Shown piece after piece: positions 23,427-32,640 of a stretch of DNA of 63,617 bases; the stretch's first letter is position 1; every line of letters starts with the position of its first letter. The position numbers and the translations under genes were made by a program. The stretch is taken from contig NZ_FRDA01000007.1 in the NCBI RefSeq assembly GCF_900143095.1, forward strand, positions 1-63,617, read 5' to 3'. This DNA is from Pseudomonas asturiensis. Its GTDB lineage: Bacteria > Pseudomonadota > Gammaproteobacteria > Pseudomonadales > Pseudomonadaceae. Under the pieces are notes generated by a model. It was not told where the DNA came from and ran no database searches. It saw nothing but the letters and a program-made list of their open reading frames with translations.

Positions 23427-23460
23427 GCTCTGACGACCACCCGATTCCCAGGACCGCTTC

Positions 23461-24429
23461 ATGGACCAGCTTCCCATCATCGATATCGCCCCGCTCTACG
23501 GCCCGGACACTCAGGCCTGGCAGACCGTCGCCAGTCAGATCGACAGCGCCTGCCGCGAATGGGGCTTTTTCTACATCACCGGCCACCCGATCACGCCGCA
23601 GCGAATCGAGCAGGTGCAATCGGCCGCCAAACGTTTCTTTGCCCGACCGACAGCCGAAAAACTCAGCATCGACATCACCCAAAGCACCCACCATCGCGGC
23701 TACGGCGCCATCGCCACCGAGCAACTGGACCCCAGTCTGCCGAGCGATCTGAAGGAAACCTTCGACATGGGGCTGCACATGGACGCCGGGCATCCCGACG
23801 TGCTGGCGGGCAAACCATTGCGTGGGCCGAACCGACACCCTGACCTGCCGGGCTGGGAAGCGCTGATGGAGCAGCATTACCTGGATATGCAGGCACTGGC
23901 GCAAACCCTGCTGCGCGCCATGACCCTGGCGCTGGGCATCGAGCGGGACTTCTTCGACCAGCGCTTCAAGGACCCGGTCAGCGTGCTACGCATGATTCAT
24001 TACCCGCCGCGCCACACCGCTACATCCAGCGAGCAGCAAGGCGCCGGTGCCCACACTGATTACGGCTGCATTACCCTGCTGTATCAAGACGCTGCGGGAG
24101 GTTTGCAGGTTCGTGATGTCCGCGGCCAATGGATCGACGCACCGCCGATCGAAGGCACGTTCGTGGTCAACCTCGGCGACATGATGGCGCGCTGGAGCAA
24201 CGACCGTTATCTGTCCACGCCACACCGGGTCATCAGCCCGCTGGGAGTCGACCGCTACTCGATGCCGTTCTTCGCCGAGCCTCATCCCGATACCCGTATC
24301 GAATGCCTGCCGGGCTGTCAGAGCGAAAGCCAGCCGGCCCGCTATCCTGTCACGACCTGTGCCGAGTTTCTGCTGTCACGCTTTTCTGACACGTATGCCT
24401 ATCGTCGAGAGCAGGAAAAGGCGTCTTAG
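23461..24429 (+). CDS. Isopenicillin N synthase-like 2-oxoglutarate/Fe(II) oxygenase
   Basis: This 322-aa non-haem iron dioxygenase has the IPNS/ACC-oxidase family layout: an N-terminal DIOX_N segment (LPIIDIAPLYG and EWGFFYITGHPI) and a C-terminal jelly-roll core. The iron ligands are visible as GAHTDYG (H-x-D, near residue 194) and STPHRV (distal H, near residue 252), with RYSMPFF supplying the R-x-S that binds the 2-oxoglutarate carboxylate. It lies between a purine-binding protein and a purine deaminase, as its counterpart (PA0147) does beside PA0148. A role in oxidising a nucleobase or nucleoside is inferred from this context only. Confidence 0.88.
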   Translation: MDQLPIIDIAPLYGPDTQAWQTVASQIDSACREWGFFYITGHPITPQRIEQVQSAAKRFFARPTAEKLSIDITQSTHHRGYGAIATEQLDPSLPSDLKETFDMGLHMDAGHPDVLAGKPLRGPNRHPDLPGWEALMEQHYLDMQALAQTLLRAMTLALGIERDFFDQRFKDPVSVLRMIHYPPRHTATSSEQQGAGAHTDYGCITLLYQDAAGGLQVRDVRGQWIDAPPIEGTFVVNLGDMMARWSNDRYLSTPHRVISPLGVDRYSMPFFAEPHPDTRIECLPGCQSESQPARYPVTTCAEFLLSRFSDTYAYRREQEKAS

Positions 24430-24502
24430 TTGAACGGCCGGTCAGGTTTTACCCTACGCGGCGACGTGCATCTGTAGAATGCCCGCGATCTGCACCTGAT
24501 GA

Positions 24503-25465
<963 letters not shown>

Positions 25466-25522
25466 GCCGGATCGCATCGTGATCGTGCCGATGCTGTGCG
25501 TCGGCATGCTGCCCGGGACGTT

Positions 25523-26215
25523 TCACGCCGCTGACGCAATCTTGCTGATCTCCCGTTGCCCGCTCGACGACACCTGCAAGGTGCTGGATTCTTCAGTCGT
25601 GCGCAGCCAGCCCATCTGAATGAACAACTGCAAAAGCCCTGCGCCCAACGCGCCGCCCAGATGCGGGCTGCGTTCGCTCCAGTTGGCGCAGGCGCAGACG
25701 GTTTCACGTTTGCGCTGGGCGAGCGCCGGTATGTAGATGCCGCGTTCAGCAAACCTGACCATGCCCTTGCTCGTCACCTCGATGCGCTTGTCCTGCTGCT
25801 CTATCCACCCGGCACCCAGCAGGCGCTGATAAAGCTCGGCAGCCATTTCGCCCCCCAGGTGGTCGCAGCAGATACGCGCGCGACGCAATGGCAAGGGAGG
25901 CATGGGCTGGGCAACGCTGCGGCTGATCTGATCGGCGCTGGCCAGCGAGGCATTAGCCAGCGCCTCCACTGCTGCGCCGACCTCAGGTGCCGCCAGGCGG
26001 AAAAAACGCTTGCGACCCCGCGCCTCCTGCTTCAGCAGCCCTCCGCTGGCCAGCCGCGACAGATGCGCACCTGCAGAAGACGTCGAGAGGCCGGCCAACA
26101 GTGCCAACTCATCGGCGGGACGAGCAGTACCATCCATCAATGCCCAAATCATCGCGCTGCGCTTGGGGTCGGCCAGCAATGTCGCAATCTGGCTGATGCA
26201 AGGTGCATATTCCAT
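25523..26215 (-). CDS. ArsR-type helix-turn-helix regulator with C-terminal extension
   Basis: This 230-aa protein has an N-terminal ArsR-like winged helix (residues about 5-80: IATLLADPKRSAMIWALMDG, ELALLAGLSTSSAGAHLSRL, FRLAAPEV) and a roughly 130-residue C-terminal region with cysteines (RARICCDHLGG; CACANWSERSPHLGGALG) that could bind a metal or redox ligand. Classical ArsR proteins are about 100-120 aa, so this belongs to the long subgroup. ATG 26215 follows GGGAG by eight bases; an upstream ATG at 26242 lacks a site. Nothing divergent is close enough to name as a target: 450 bases without a clear gene lie upstream. Confidence 0.82.
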   Translation of the reverse strand: MEYAPCISQIATLLADPKRSAMIWALMDGTARPADELALLAGLSTSSAGAHLSRLASGGLLKQEARGRKRFFRLAAPEVGAAVEALANASLASADQISRSVAQPMPPLPLRRARICCDHLGGEMAAELYQRLLGAGWIEQQDKRIEVTSKGMVRFAERGIYIPALAQRKRETVCACANWSERSPHLGGALGAGLLQLFIQMGWLRTTEESSTLQVSSSGQREISKIASAA

Positions 26216-26665
26216 GTGTTCACTCCCTGTTGAAACAGTCATCTAGTGCGATGACATATTGACAGCATTCACGCCTCAGTAAAGTTGAACGCGGATCCAA
26301 CTTGAAATGACAAGTATAAACTCTATGCCACGCCCTCCGATTGGGTAAAAACTTTTGCCGCAGCACGCACGATCAGCAACGGCATAAATCGCGCATTGAT
26401 GACGCACCGGCCATTGTTGCCACAACTAAAGAGATACGAGCAGAACGCTCTGAATCAAGGCTTACAGCTGATCAACCGTTATCGGCAGAGAATAGCGAAG
26501 AAGAAACCTACGACAAAAACGCCAAAACAGTTCATCCCGTTAAAGATTCGCCCTCACGTTGAAGACCGAACTTTGCATGAATGAAATGCATTTAAATACT
26601 ATATTTTCCGAAGTGTCCGTAGGCTAATTCTTCTGTTTTTGTAGCCATTGAAACTATTGAAGTAC
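26216..26665. other. 450-bp AT-richer gap without a clear gene
   Basis: This stretch is visibly lower in G+C than its neighbours, with AT-rich tracts around 26279-26345 and 26575-26665. It contains only short overlapping open frames (for example 26396-26584, 62 basic residues) with no ribosome-binding site or recognised motif. I see no repeat, tRNA or insertion-sequence end in it. It may be a remnant of transferred DNA or simply a long regulatory spacer. Confidence 0.5.
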
Positions 26666-27571
26666 TCATTGGCTTACACCGTGTTGCTCACAACGCGTAC
26701 GTAACATTTCCAGAAGCAAGTTGACGGGCTTACTGAGTTGAGCGCGATGGGCACACAGCAAGTTCAAGGGTGCACGCTCACCCAGCACATGAGGCATGAG
26801 CACCTTCAGCCGCCCCGCCCGGACATCCGAGGCAACATCCAGCCAGGATTTGTACGCGATCCCTTCGCCAGCCACGGCCCAGCGACGGACCACATCGGCG
26901 TCGTCGCTGAACCGATTGCCTTCGACCGTCAGGCTCATTTCGCGCTTGCCGTCCTCGAACGTCCAACGGTCATGAACACGCTCACCCAGCATGAACAGCA
27001 GGCAATTGTGCTGCGCCAACTGCTCGATATGCTGCGGCTCGCCGCAACGCTCCAGGTAGCCGGGCGCCGCGCACAGGACCCGCCGGTTGCCCGGCAGGAC
27101 CGGCAGCGCTACCAGCGTCGAGTCTTCCGGCTCCCCGTAACGCAGCGCAACGTCCACCGGCTGGCGGAACAGATCGGCTATCCGGTCGCCCAGCAACAGG
27201 CGTACGGAGAGTTGCGGGTGTTGCTGCTGAAACGCGTCCAGCCAGGGAAGCAACACATTTCGGCCCAGGTCCGAGGGTGCCGAGAGTTGCAGTACGCCCT
27301 CGCAGCGGTCCTGGCTGCTGGCCAGCAGACGCTGCCCCTCTTCAAGACTGCCGAGCGCAGCGCGGGCGTATTCCAGAAAGCCCTCACCCTCGGCGGTCAG
27401 GCGCAAACTGCGTGTCGAGCGCGCAAGTAGACGCGCGCCGACCTGCAACTCGACCCGTTTGAGCGCCGCACTCGCCACGGCCGCCGACATGTCCATGACC
27501 CGCGCGGCAGCGGACAGGCTACCCAGATCCGCCGCCCTCACGAACACGTGCAGGTCATCAAAACGCAGCAT
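26666..27571 (-). CDS. LysR-type regulator of the divergent alcohol dehydrogenase
   Basis: This 301-aa LysR-family regulator has its helix-turn-helix at about residues 1-60 (LHVFVRAADLGSLSAAARVM, VASAALKRVELQVGARL) and a C-terminal effector domain of the CrgA/DmlR-like group (FLEYARAAL, LRYGEPEDSTLVALPVLPGNR). ATG 27571 follows GAGG; the preceding in-frame GTG (27577) is less likely. It is divergent from an MDR-type dehydrogenase, 115 bases start to start, and an inverted repeat lies in that gap, so it most likely controls that gene and itself. Its inducer is unknown. Confidence 0.88.
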   Translation of the reverse strand: MLRFDDLHVFVRAADLGSLSAAARVMDMSAAVASAALKRVELQVGARLLARSTRSLRLTAEGEGFLEYARAALGSLEEGQRLLASSQDRCEGVLQLSAPSDLGRNVLLPWLDAFQQQHPQLSVRLLLGDRIADLFRQPVDVALRYGEPEDSTLVALPVLPGNRRVLCAAPGYLERCGEPQHIEQLAQHNCLLFMLGERVHDRWTFEDGKREMSLTVEGNRFSDDADVVRRWAVAGEGIAYKSWLDVASDVRAGRLKVLMPHVLGERAPLNLLCAHRAQLSKPVNLLLEMLRTRCEQHGVSQ

Positions 27572-27582
27572 GGCCACCTCGG

Positions 27583-27596
27583 ATTATCAAAATAAT
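27583..27596. promoter_or_regulatory. ATTAT-N4-ATAAT dyad in the LysR/dehydrogenase gap
   Basis: A perfect 5-bp dyad, ATTATCAAAATAAT, lies 11 bases before the LysR start and about 90 bases before the dehydrogenase. It is a plausible LysR operator or core promoter element; both readings are inference. Confidence 0.3.
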
Positions 27597-27686
27597 ATTG
27601 AAAGAGCCTGCCGTTTTAGCGGGTTTTATCTTGGCAGGAAATACCTAATGATCCGCTCAACCTATTTTTCTCGCGAGGACCTGTTC

Positions 27687-28700
27687 ATGAAGGCTGTTGC
27701 TTATTACCAATCCCTGCCCGCCAGCAACCCCGAGGCCTTGCAGGACATCGAGCTGCCAGAACCGGTTGCCGGTGCGCGCGACCTGCTGGTCGAGGTCAAG
27801 GCCATTTCCGTGAACCCGGTGGACACCAAGATCCGGCAGAACGTCCAGCCTGAAGAGGGCGCAGCCAAAGTGCTGGGCTGGGACGTGGCCGGCGTGGTGA
27901 AAGCCGTCGGCAGCGACGTCACGCTGTTCAAACCAGGCGACAAGGTCTACTACGCAGGCTCATTGATACGCCCGGGCGCCAACAGCGAACTGCACGTGGT
28001 GGATGAGCGCATTGTCGGCCACATGCCCAAATCGCTGAGCTTTGCCCATGCAGCCGCGCTGCCGCTGACGGCCATTACCGCGTGGGAGCTGTTGTTCGAG
28101 CGTCTGCAGATCGCACAGGGCAAAGGTGAAAGCGGGCAAAGCCTGTTGATCGTCGGTGCCGCAGGCGGCGTCGGTTCGATCCTCACGCAACTGGCGCGTC
28201 AGTTGACCGCGCTGAACGTCATCGGCACTGCGTCACGCGCAGAGACCGAAAGCTGGGTGCGCGAACTGGGCGCCCATGAGGTGCTGGACCACAGCAAGCC
28301 GCTGAGCGAAGAGCTCAAGCGCGTCGGCATCGCCGCTGTCACCCACGTGGCCAGCCTGACCCAGACCGAGCAACACCTGGATCAACTGGTCGAAGCCCTC
28401 AAGCCTCAGGGCAAGCTGGGCCTGATCGACGATCCCAAGTCGCTGGATGTTTCCAAGCTCAAGCGCAAGAGCCTGTCACTGCATTGGGAGTTCATGTACA
28501 CCCGCTCGATGTTCGAGACCGATGACATCATCGAGCAGCACAACCTGCTCAATCGTGTGGCCGAACTGGTGGACGCCGGCACGCTGAAAACCACCTTCGG
28601 CGAACACTTCGGCCGTATCAACGCCGAGAACCTGCGTCGTGCTCACGCGCTGCTGGAAAGCGGCAAGGCCAAGGGCAAGATCGTGCTTGAAGGGTTCTGA
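27687..28700 (+). CDS. Zinc-type alcohol dehydrogenase-like / quinone oxidoreductase
   Basis: This 337-aa medium-chain dehydrogenase/reductase belongs to the YhfP/TIGR02817-like quinone-reductase branch. Residues about 1-140 form the GroES-like fold (SVNPVDTKIRQN, LGWDVAGVVKAVGSDV, FKPGDKVYYAG) and the rest the Rossmann fold with LIVGAAGGVGSILTQLA near residue 155. The cysteine and histidine ligands of the zinc site are not apparent, so it is probably a zinc-free NADPH reductase of quinones or enones. ATG 27687 follows GAGGAC; the frame is open far upstream, but homology begins here. It is likely regulated by the divergent LysR protein. Confidence 0.9.
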   Translation: MKAVAYYQSLPASNPEALQDIELPEPVAGARDLLVEVKAISVNPVDTKIRQNVQPEEGAAKVLGWDVAGVVKAVGSDVTLFKPGDKVYYAGSLIRPGANSELHVVDERIVGHMPKSLSFAHAAALPLTAITAWELLFERLQIAQGKGESGQSLLIVGAAGGVGSILTQLARQLTALNVIGTASRAETESWVRELGAHEVLDHSKPLSEELKRVGIAAVTHVASLTQTEQHLDQLVEALKPQGKLGLIDDPKSLDVSKLKRKSLSLHWEFMYTRSMFETDDIIEQHNLLNRVAELVDAGTLKTTFGEHFGRINAENLRRAHALLESGKAKGKIVLEGF

Positions 28701-28756
28701 CCCGCCCGCGTTGGCGTTGTGTCAGTCGCCCTTGACTGCCACGACGCCTTTCTCGA

Positions 28757-29953
28757 TCAGGCTGGCGCGACCTGAGCGTCACGTCGGGCCTGCAGACGAC
28801 GCGTGTACACCGACGCACTGACCGACAGCACGCCACACAGGCTGATGACCAGCGCCATGGGCGTTGCAGTGCCGTCGTGCAGCACGCCCACAAGGCTCGC
28901 CGCAGCCGCCGCCACACTGAACTGCAGACAGCCCAGCAAGGCAGAGGCACTGCCCGCACGTGCCCACTGACCGTTCATGGCGCAAGCCGAGGCGTTGGGG
29001 ATGATGCAGCCCAGACTGGCCACACAGATAAACAGCGGCACCAGCAGCGGCCAGAGCGCTTCAGTGCGCAACGCGGTAATGCCGAGCAACACCAGACCCG
29101 CTGCGAGATAAACCCATACCGTGCGCGTCAGCAGAAAGGCCGGACCGGCTTTGCGCAGAATGCGTGCATTGATCTGCGCGACCAGAATGAAGCCCGCTGC
29201 ATTCATCCCGAACAGCCAGCCATAGTGCTCGGCCGGCACGCCATACAGCTTGATGAACACGAACGGCGACCCCGCCACGTAAGCGAACATGCCCGCCATG
29301 GCGATACCGCCCGTGAGCGCATGGCCGATAAAGACGCGGTCGGTCAGCAGCCGCCCGTACTGACGCAGTGCGCCGCTGAGCGGCTGACGCGGCGTGCTGT
29401 CGGGCATACTTTCCGGCAAACCCAGCGCAACAGCGGTCAGGCACAGCGCACTGAACAAGGTCAGGCAAATGAAGATCGACTGCCAGCCATACGCGCCTAC
29501 CAATACTCCGCCCAGCATCGGCGCCAGAATCGGTGCCAGGCCCATGACCAGCATCAGTTGCGAGAACACCTTGGCCGATTCCACGGCGTTGCATTTGTCG
29601 CTGACAATCGCCCGTGACAACACCATGCCCGCACAGCCGCCAAGCGCCTGAACGAAGCGCGCGCCAATCAGCCACTCAAGGCTCGGCGCGAAGGCACAGG
29701 CCACCGACGCCAGCGTGAACAGGCTGACGCCCACCAGCATCGGAATGCGCCGCCCGAACCGGTCAGCCACCGGCCCGTAGGCCAGTTGCCCCAGCGACAG
29801 ACCGAGGAAATACGCCGCCAGGGTCAACTGGACATGCTTTTCATCGGTGGCGAAATACAGGGCCATGGCAGGAAAACCAGGCAGATAGAAATCGATGGCC
29901 AAGGGACCGAAGGCGCTGAGCGAGCCAAGAATAAGGATGGTGCGTAAGTTCAT
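28757..29953 (-). CDS. Bcr/CflA-family multidrug efflux MFS transporter
   Basis: This 398-aa major facilitator superfamily drug/proton antiporter has twelve hydrophobic segments. It starts with the family sequence LRTILILGSLSAFGPLAIDFYLPGFP-like (acidic D at about residue 21), followed by the motif A loop LAYGPVADRFGRRIP near residue 57 and RFVQALGGCAGMVLSRAIV (motif B). It should export drugs such as bicyclomycin, or amino-acid derivatives, in exchange for protons. It is convergent with the dehydrogenase gene and stands alone on its strand; the start ATG 29953 has no strong ribosome-binding site. Confidence 0.9.
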   Translation of the reverse strand: MNLRTILILGSLSAFGPLAIDFYLPGFPAMALYFATDEKHVQLTLAAYFLGLSLGQLAYGPVADRFGRRIPMLVGVSLFTLASVACAFAPSLEWLIGARFVQALGGCAGMVLSRAIVSDKCNAVESAKVFSQLMLVMGLAPILAPMLGGVLVGAYGWQSIFICLTLFSALCLTAVALGLPESMPDSTPRQPLSGALRQYGRLLTDRVFIGHALTGGIAMAGMFAYVAGSPFVFIKLYGVPAEHYGWLFGMNAAGFILVAQINARILRKAGPAFLLTRTVWVYLAAGLVLLGITALRTEALWPLLVPLFICVASLGCIIPNASACAMNGQWARAGSASALLGCLQFSVAAAAASLVGVLHDGTATPMALVISLCGVLSVSASVYTRRLQARRDAQVAPA

Positions 29954-30050
29954 CGGGCGTCCGTAAGCGATGCAGGGCAGCGGGTTAGTCTAACCGGCTT
30001 GAGTTGCAGAGGACGAAACCTGGAGAAATTAATTCAAGATTTTTCAGGAC

Positions 30051-30083
30051 AAAAAGGCGATCAGGTTGCCAGCCTGATCGCCT
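30051..30083 (-). terminator. Rho-independent terminator of the chemoreceptor gene
   Basis: On the minus strand an 11-bp perfect stem (AGGCGATCAGG / CCTGATCGCCT) with a 7-base loop is followed by five T. It starts 8 bases after the stop of the chemoreceptor gene. It is the clearest intrinsic terminator in the window. Confidence 0.9.
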
Positions 30084-30090
30084 GATGCCT

Positions 30091-31713
30091 TCACAAACGG
30101 AATCGATCAACCATGGATTTCAACTGGTGGGACAGCGTCGATAACGACTGACTGGCCGAGTCGATCTGCCCGGCGCCCTCAGACGTCTGAAGCGACAGGT
30201 CCCGGATGTTGACCAGGTTGCGGTCAATTTCCCGCGCCACCTGCGCCTGCTCTTCCGAAGCACTGGCAATGACCAGGTTTCGCTCATGGATCAACGAAAT
30301 GGCGCCGGTGATCTCATCCAGCGCCGCACCCGCGTGTCTGGCGGTCTCAAGCGTATGCAGCGCATGTTCGTTGTTGGCCTGCATGGTGCTTACAACCTTT
30401 GAGGTACCGGCGTGAATCGCACCCACGACCTTTTCGATGTCCAGCGTCGAACTCTGGGTACGACCTGCCAGCGCACGCACCTCATCGGCCACCACCGCAA
30501 AGCCTCTTCCGGCCTCACCGGCGCGCGCGGCCTCGATGGCGGCATTGAGTGCCAGCAGATTGGTCTGCTCGGCGACACCACGGATCACGTCGAGGATTTT
30601 GCCGATGTCCTGGGAGTGAACCGCCAGCTCCTGGACCGAATGAGAGGCGTCATCGACTCGCGCGTTCATGGCCTGAATGGACTGGATCGTCAGGCTGACA
30701 CGCTCACGCCCGTCATGGGCCGTGGCACTTGAGGTACTGGACGCATCGGCGGTGGAAACCGCATTGCGGGCAACCTCTTCGACTGCGGCGGTCATCTCGT
30801 TGACCGCCGTCGCGGCCTGTTGAATTTCGGCGTTCTGGCTGTTCAGGTCCATCGACGTCTGGTTGGTGATCGACGTCATTTCCTCCGCTGCAGTCGCCAT
30901 CTGCGTGGACGAGTCGCCGATCAGGCGCAAGGTGTCGATCAGGCTACCCTGCATGGCGACGAGCGCCTGCTGCAGGTCGGACACTTCGTCTTTTCCATCG
31001 ATCACGATTCGGGTGGTGAGGTCGCAAGCGGCAATGCTGCGCGCAAAGGCAACGGACTGACGCAACGGTGCCGTGATGCTTCGAATCAGTACCCACGCCA
31101 GCAGCAGCGTCAGGGCGAATGCGATGACCAGCACGATCACACTGGTTTGTATCGCCGACTCGTAACGCAGTTTCGCATCAGCGGTAAAAAGCGCAGCGCT
31201 CTGGGCATTGATCTTGACCAGTGCGTTGAACAGGTCCCCGGTCTGGTTCGACAACTCCTGAATGGTGCCGTTGAGCAATTGCAGCATGGCCGGCGTGTCG
31301 TCCTGTCGGGACAGGCCCTGATAGGTCACCAACTGCTGGTTGTACCGGGCAATCACACTCTCCATCTCGGTGAACACCTTGGCGGACTCCGGCTGTACAA
31401 CGGCGCGGTACTCAGCCATGGACTTGTCGAGTTCGCCGATCAGGAAATTCATCCGGTCAACCGATGGCGTCAGGAGTTTGGGATCGCGGTTGAGCATCAT
31501 GCGCAGGCTGATCACACGGATGCCCAGCGAGTTATCCCGAATACGCGCCAGGGCACGTGTGCCTGCGTGCGAGACTTCCTCGGTATAAACCACGACCTCA
31601 CGCATTTTCGCGATCTGGATCATGGAGAACACCCCCAGCCCCAGAAGCAGCAACAGGATGATGCCGAAGCTTAGAAAGGCGCGGGTGGAAAAACGCAGAC
31701 TGCGGAGGGTCAT
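30091..31713 (-). CDS. Methyl-accepting chemotaxis protein
   Basis: This 540-aa transmembrane chemoreceptor has TM1 (residues about 10-32), a periplasmic four-helix-bundle sensor of about 155 residues, TM2 (about 190-212), a HAMP domain to about 265, and the long coiled-coil signalling domain. The hairpin tip sequence [25 protein letters not shown] is present in full and binds CheA/CheW. The C-terminus ends in VDRFRL without a CheR-docking pentapeptide. The ligand is unknown; four-helix-bundle sensors often bind small organic acids or amino acids. I start it at ATG 31713 (GGTAG six bases upstream) rather than the GTG two codons before. Confidence 0.92.
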   Translation of the reverse strand: MTLRSLRFSTRAFLSFGIILLLLLGLGVFSMIQIAKMREVVVYTEEVSHAGTRALARIRDNSLGIRVISLRMMLNRDPKLLTPSVDRMNFLIGELDKSMAEYRAVVQPESAKVFTEMESVIARYNQQLVTYQGLSRQDDTPAMLQLLNGTIQELSNQTGDLFNALVKINAQSAALFTADAKLRYESAIQTSVIVLVIAFALTLLLAWVLIRSITAPLRQSVAFARSIAACDLTTRIVIDGKDEVSDLQQALVAMQGSLIDTLRLIGDSSTQMATAAEEMTSITNQTSMDLNSQNAEIQQAATAVNEMTAAVEEVARNAVSTADASSTSSATAHDGRERVSLTIQSIQAMNARVDDASHSVQELAVHSQDIGKILDVIRGVAEQTNLLALNAAIEAARAGEAGRGFAVVADEVRALAGRTQSSTLDIEKVVGAIHAGTSKVVSTMQANNEHALHTLETARHAGAALDEITGAISLIHERNLVIASASEEQAQVAREIDRNLVNIRDLSLQTSEGAGQIDSASQSLSTLSHQLKSMVDRFRL

Positions 31714-31847
31714 GGGCACTACCAGACAAATGGGCGTAGCTATGGTTACGACTGTGAGGTCCTTTTCTGAAGGCTGCGACTACCCGATGTGTTCGGTAAT
31801 CGCCCTGAATCGGCCACGCCGCTGTTGGCCTGGAAAATGGCAGCGGC

Positions 31848-32045
31848 TCAGATCGCCCGAGCCTGATATCCCTCCTCGCCGATCAGCCGAATGATGTGCT
31901 CGGCACTCAACATGCTCTGCACCGTCACTTCCTTGCTCGCCAACTCGACCTGCACGTCAGCGGCCGGGTCGTCCTGCTGGATGGCCTGCGTCACGGCCCG
32001 TACACAATGACCGCAGGTCATGCCCTGAACATGGAATAACTGCAT
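31848..32045 (-). CDS. copZ: CopZ-like copper chaperone (heavy-metal-associated domain)
   Basis: This 65-aa single HMA-domain protein has the metal motif GMTCGHCV at about residues 8-15 and the ferredoxin-like fold length expected of CopZ/Atx1 chaperones. It should bind Cu(I) in the cytosol and hand it to the CopA ATPase. GAGGAG precedes ATG 32045. A textbook CueR promoter lies 39-61 bases upstream, on the same strand as the gene, so expression should rise with copper together with copA, although the two are transcribed in opposite directions. Confidence 0.93.
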   Translation of the reverse strand: MQLFHVQGMTCGHCVRAVTQAIQQDDPAADVQVELASKEVTVQSMLSAEHIIRLIGEEGYQARAI

Positions 32046-32083
32046 GGGATGCTCCTCTGAGAGTGAATGAGCGGCATCTTCAA

Positions 32084-32106
32084 CCTTGCCATCGTGACAA
32101 GGTCAA
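32084..32106 (-). promoter_or_regulatory. CueR operator and promoter of copZ
   Basis: On the minus strand: -35 TTGACC (32106-32101), overlapping the dyad CCTTGTCACGATGGCAAGG (32102-32084), with the -10 region just beyond in TTGAAGAT. This matches the operator before copA (32583-32601) and the known CueR consensus CCTTGCC-N5-GGCAAGG with one arm base changed. Confidence 0.9.
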
Positions 32107-32190
32107 GTTTTTGTATGCGCTGCCGGGCTGGCATTCAGCCTTATCGTGAGCCAAGCTCCGTTATCGACGTTTACCTCAGGAGGATCAGCG

Positions 32191-32571
32191 ATGCGCTGGT
32201 CAGCAGTTAGCCTCTTCAGCATTCTCGGTTTAGTGGCCGCCGCCCCCGCCGTTCAGGCCGCCCAGGATTACGGCATTCTGATCATTTCCAGAGAGCGCCT
32301 GGAAGTGGCGACCTCCTGTGAAATCGGCATCTACATTCAGGATCAACTGGCCGGACGCCTCTTCCAGGAGGACTCGGTGTCCTTCAATCTGCCGGCCGGG
32401 CCGGTCTCGGTGCGTCTGCGTCGGCTGCCGGGCAAAATCGTCGGCTGCGAGCCGGGAATGGAAGCACCCAGCAGTACCACGATCCAGATGCACGCTGGCG
32501 ACATCCTGAAATACCGCATCGCCACCAGTCTCAAGGGCATGTACCTCAAGAAAGCCGACCTCAACTATTGA
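32191..32571 (+). CDS. Small secreted/periplasmic protein, unknown function
   Basis: This 126-aa protein has a clear signal peptide (MRWSAVSLFSILGLVAAAPA, cleavage after VQA near residue 22). The mature part is about 100 residues with two cysteines (ATSCEIG; IVGCEPG) that could form a disulfide, and it looks all-beta. AGGAGG lies seven bases before ATG 32191. It belongs to no family I can name. It sits between the copZ and copA promoters and reads toward copA, so part of copA transcription may come through it. Whether it has a copper function is unknown; it lacks Met/His-rich copper motifs. Confidence 0.8.
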   Translation: MRWSAVSLFSILGLVAAAPAVQAAQDYGILIISRERLEVATSCEIGIYIQDQLAGRLFQEDSVSFNLPAGPVSVRLRRLPGKIVGCEPGMEAPSSTTIQMHAGDILKYRIATSLKGMYLKKADLNY

Positions 32572-32578
32572 TTCGCGC

Positions 32579-32609
32579 TTGACCTTGCCCGTATGGCAAG
32601 GTTGATCCT
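32579..32609 (+). promoter_or_regulatory. CueR operator and promoter of copA
   Basis: -35 TTGACC (32579-32584), perfect dyad CCTTGCC-CGTAT-GGCAAGG (32583-32601), 19-bp spacer and a -10 at about 32604-32609. It is a textbook copper-responsive MerR-family promoter, 8 bases after the stop of the preceding gene and about 30 bases before the copA start. Confidence 0.93.
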
Positions 32610-32640
32610 TGCAGGTATCCAGCCTCAGGGAGTGAACGAG

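Noticed and set aside
26341..26584. Small overlapping genes of 62-73 codons in the AT-rich gap
   Set aside because: No ribosome-binding site, no recognisable motif, and unlike codon use; most likely chance open frames.
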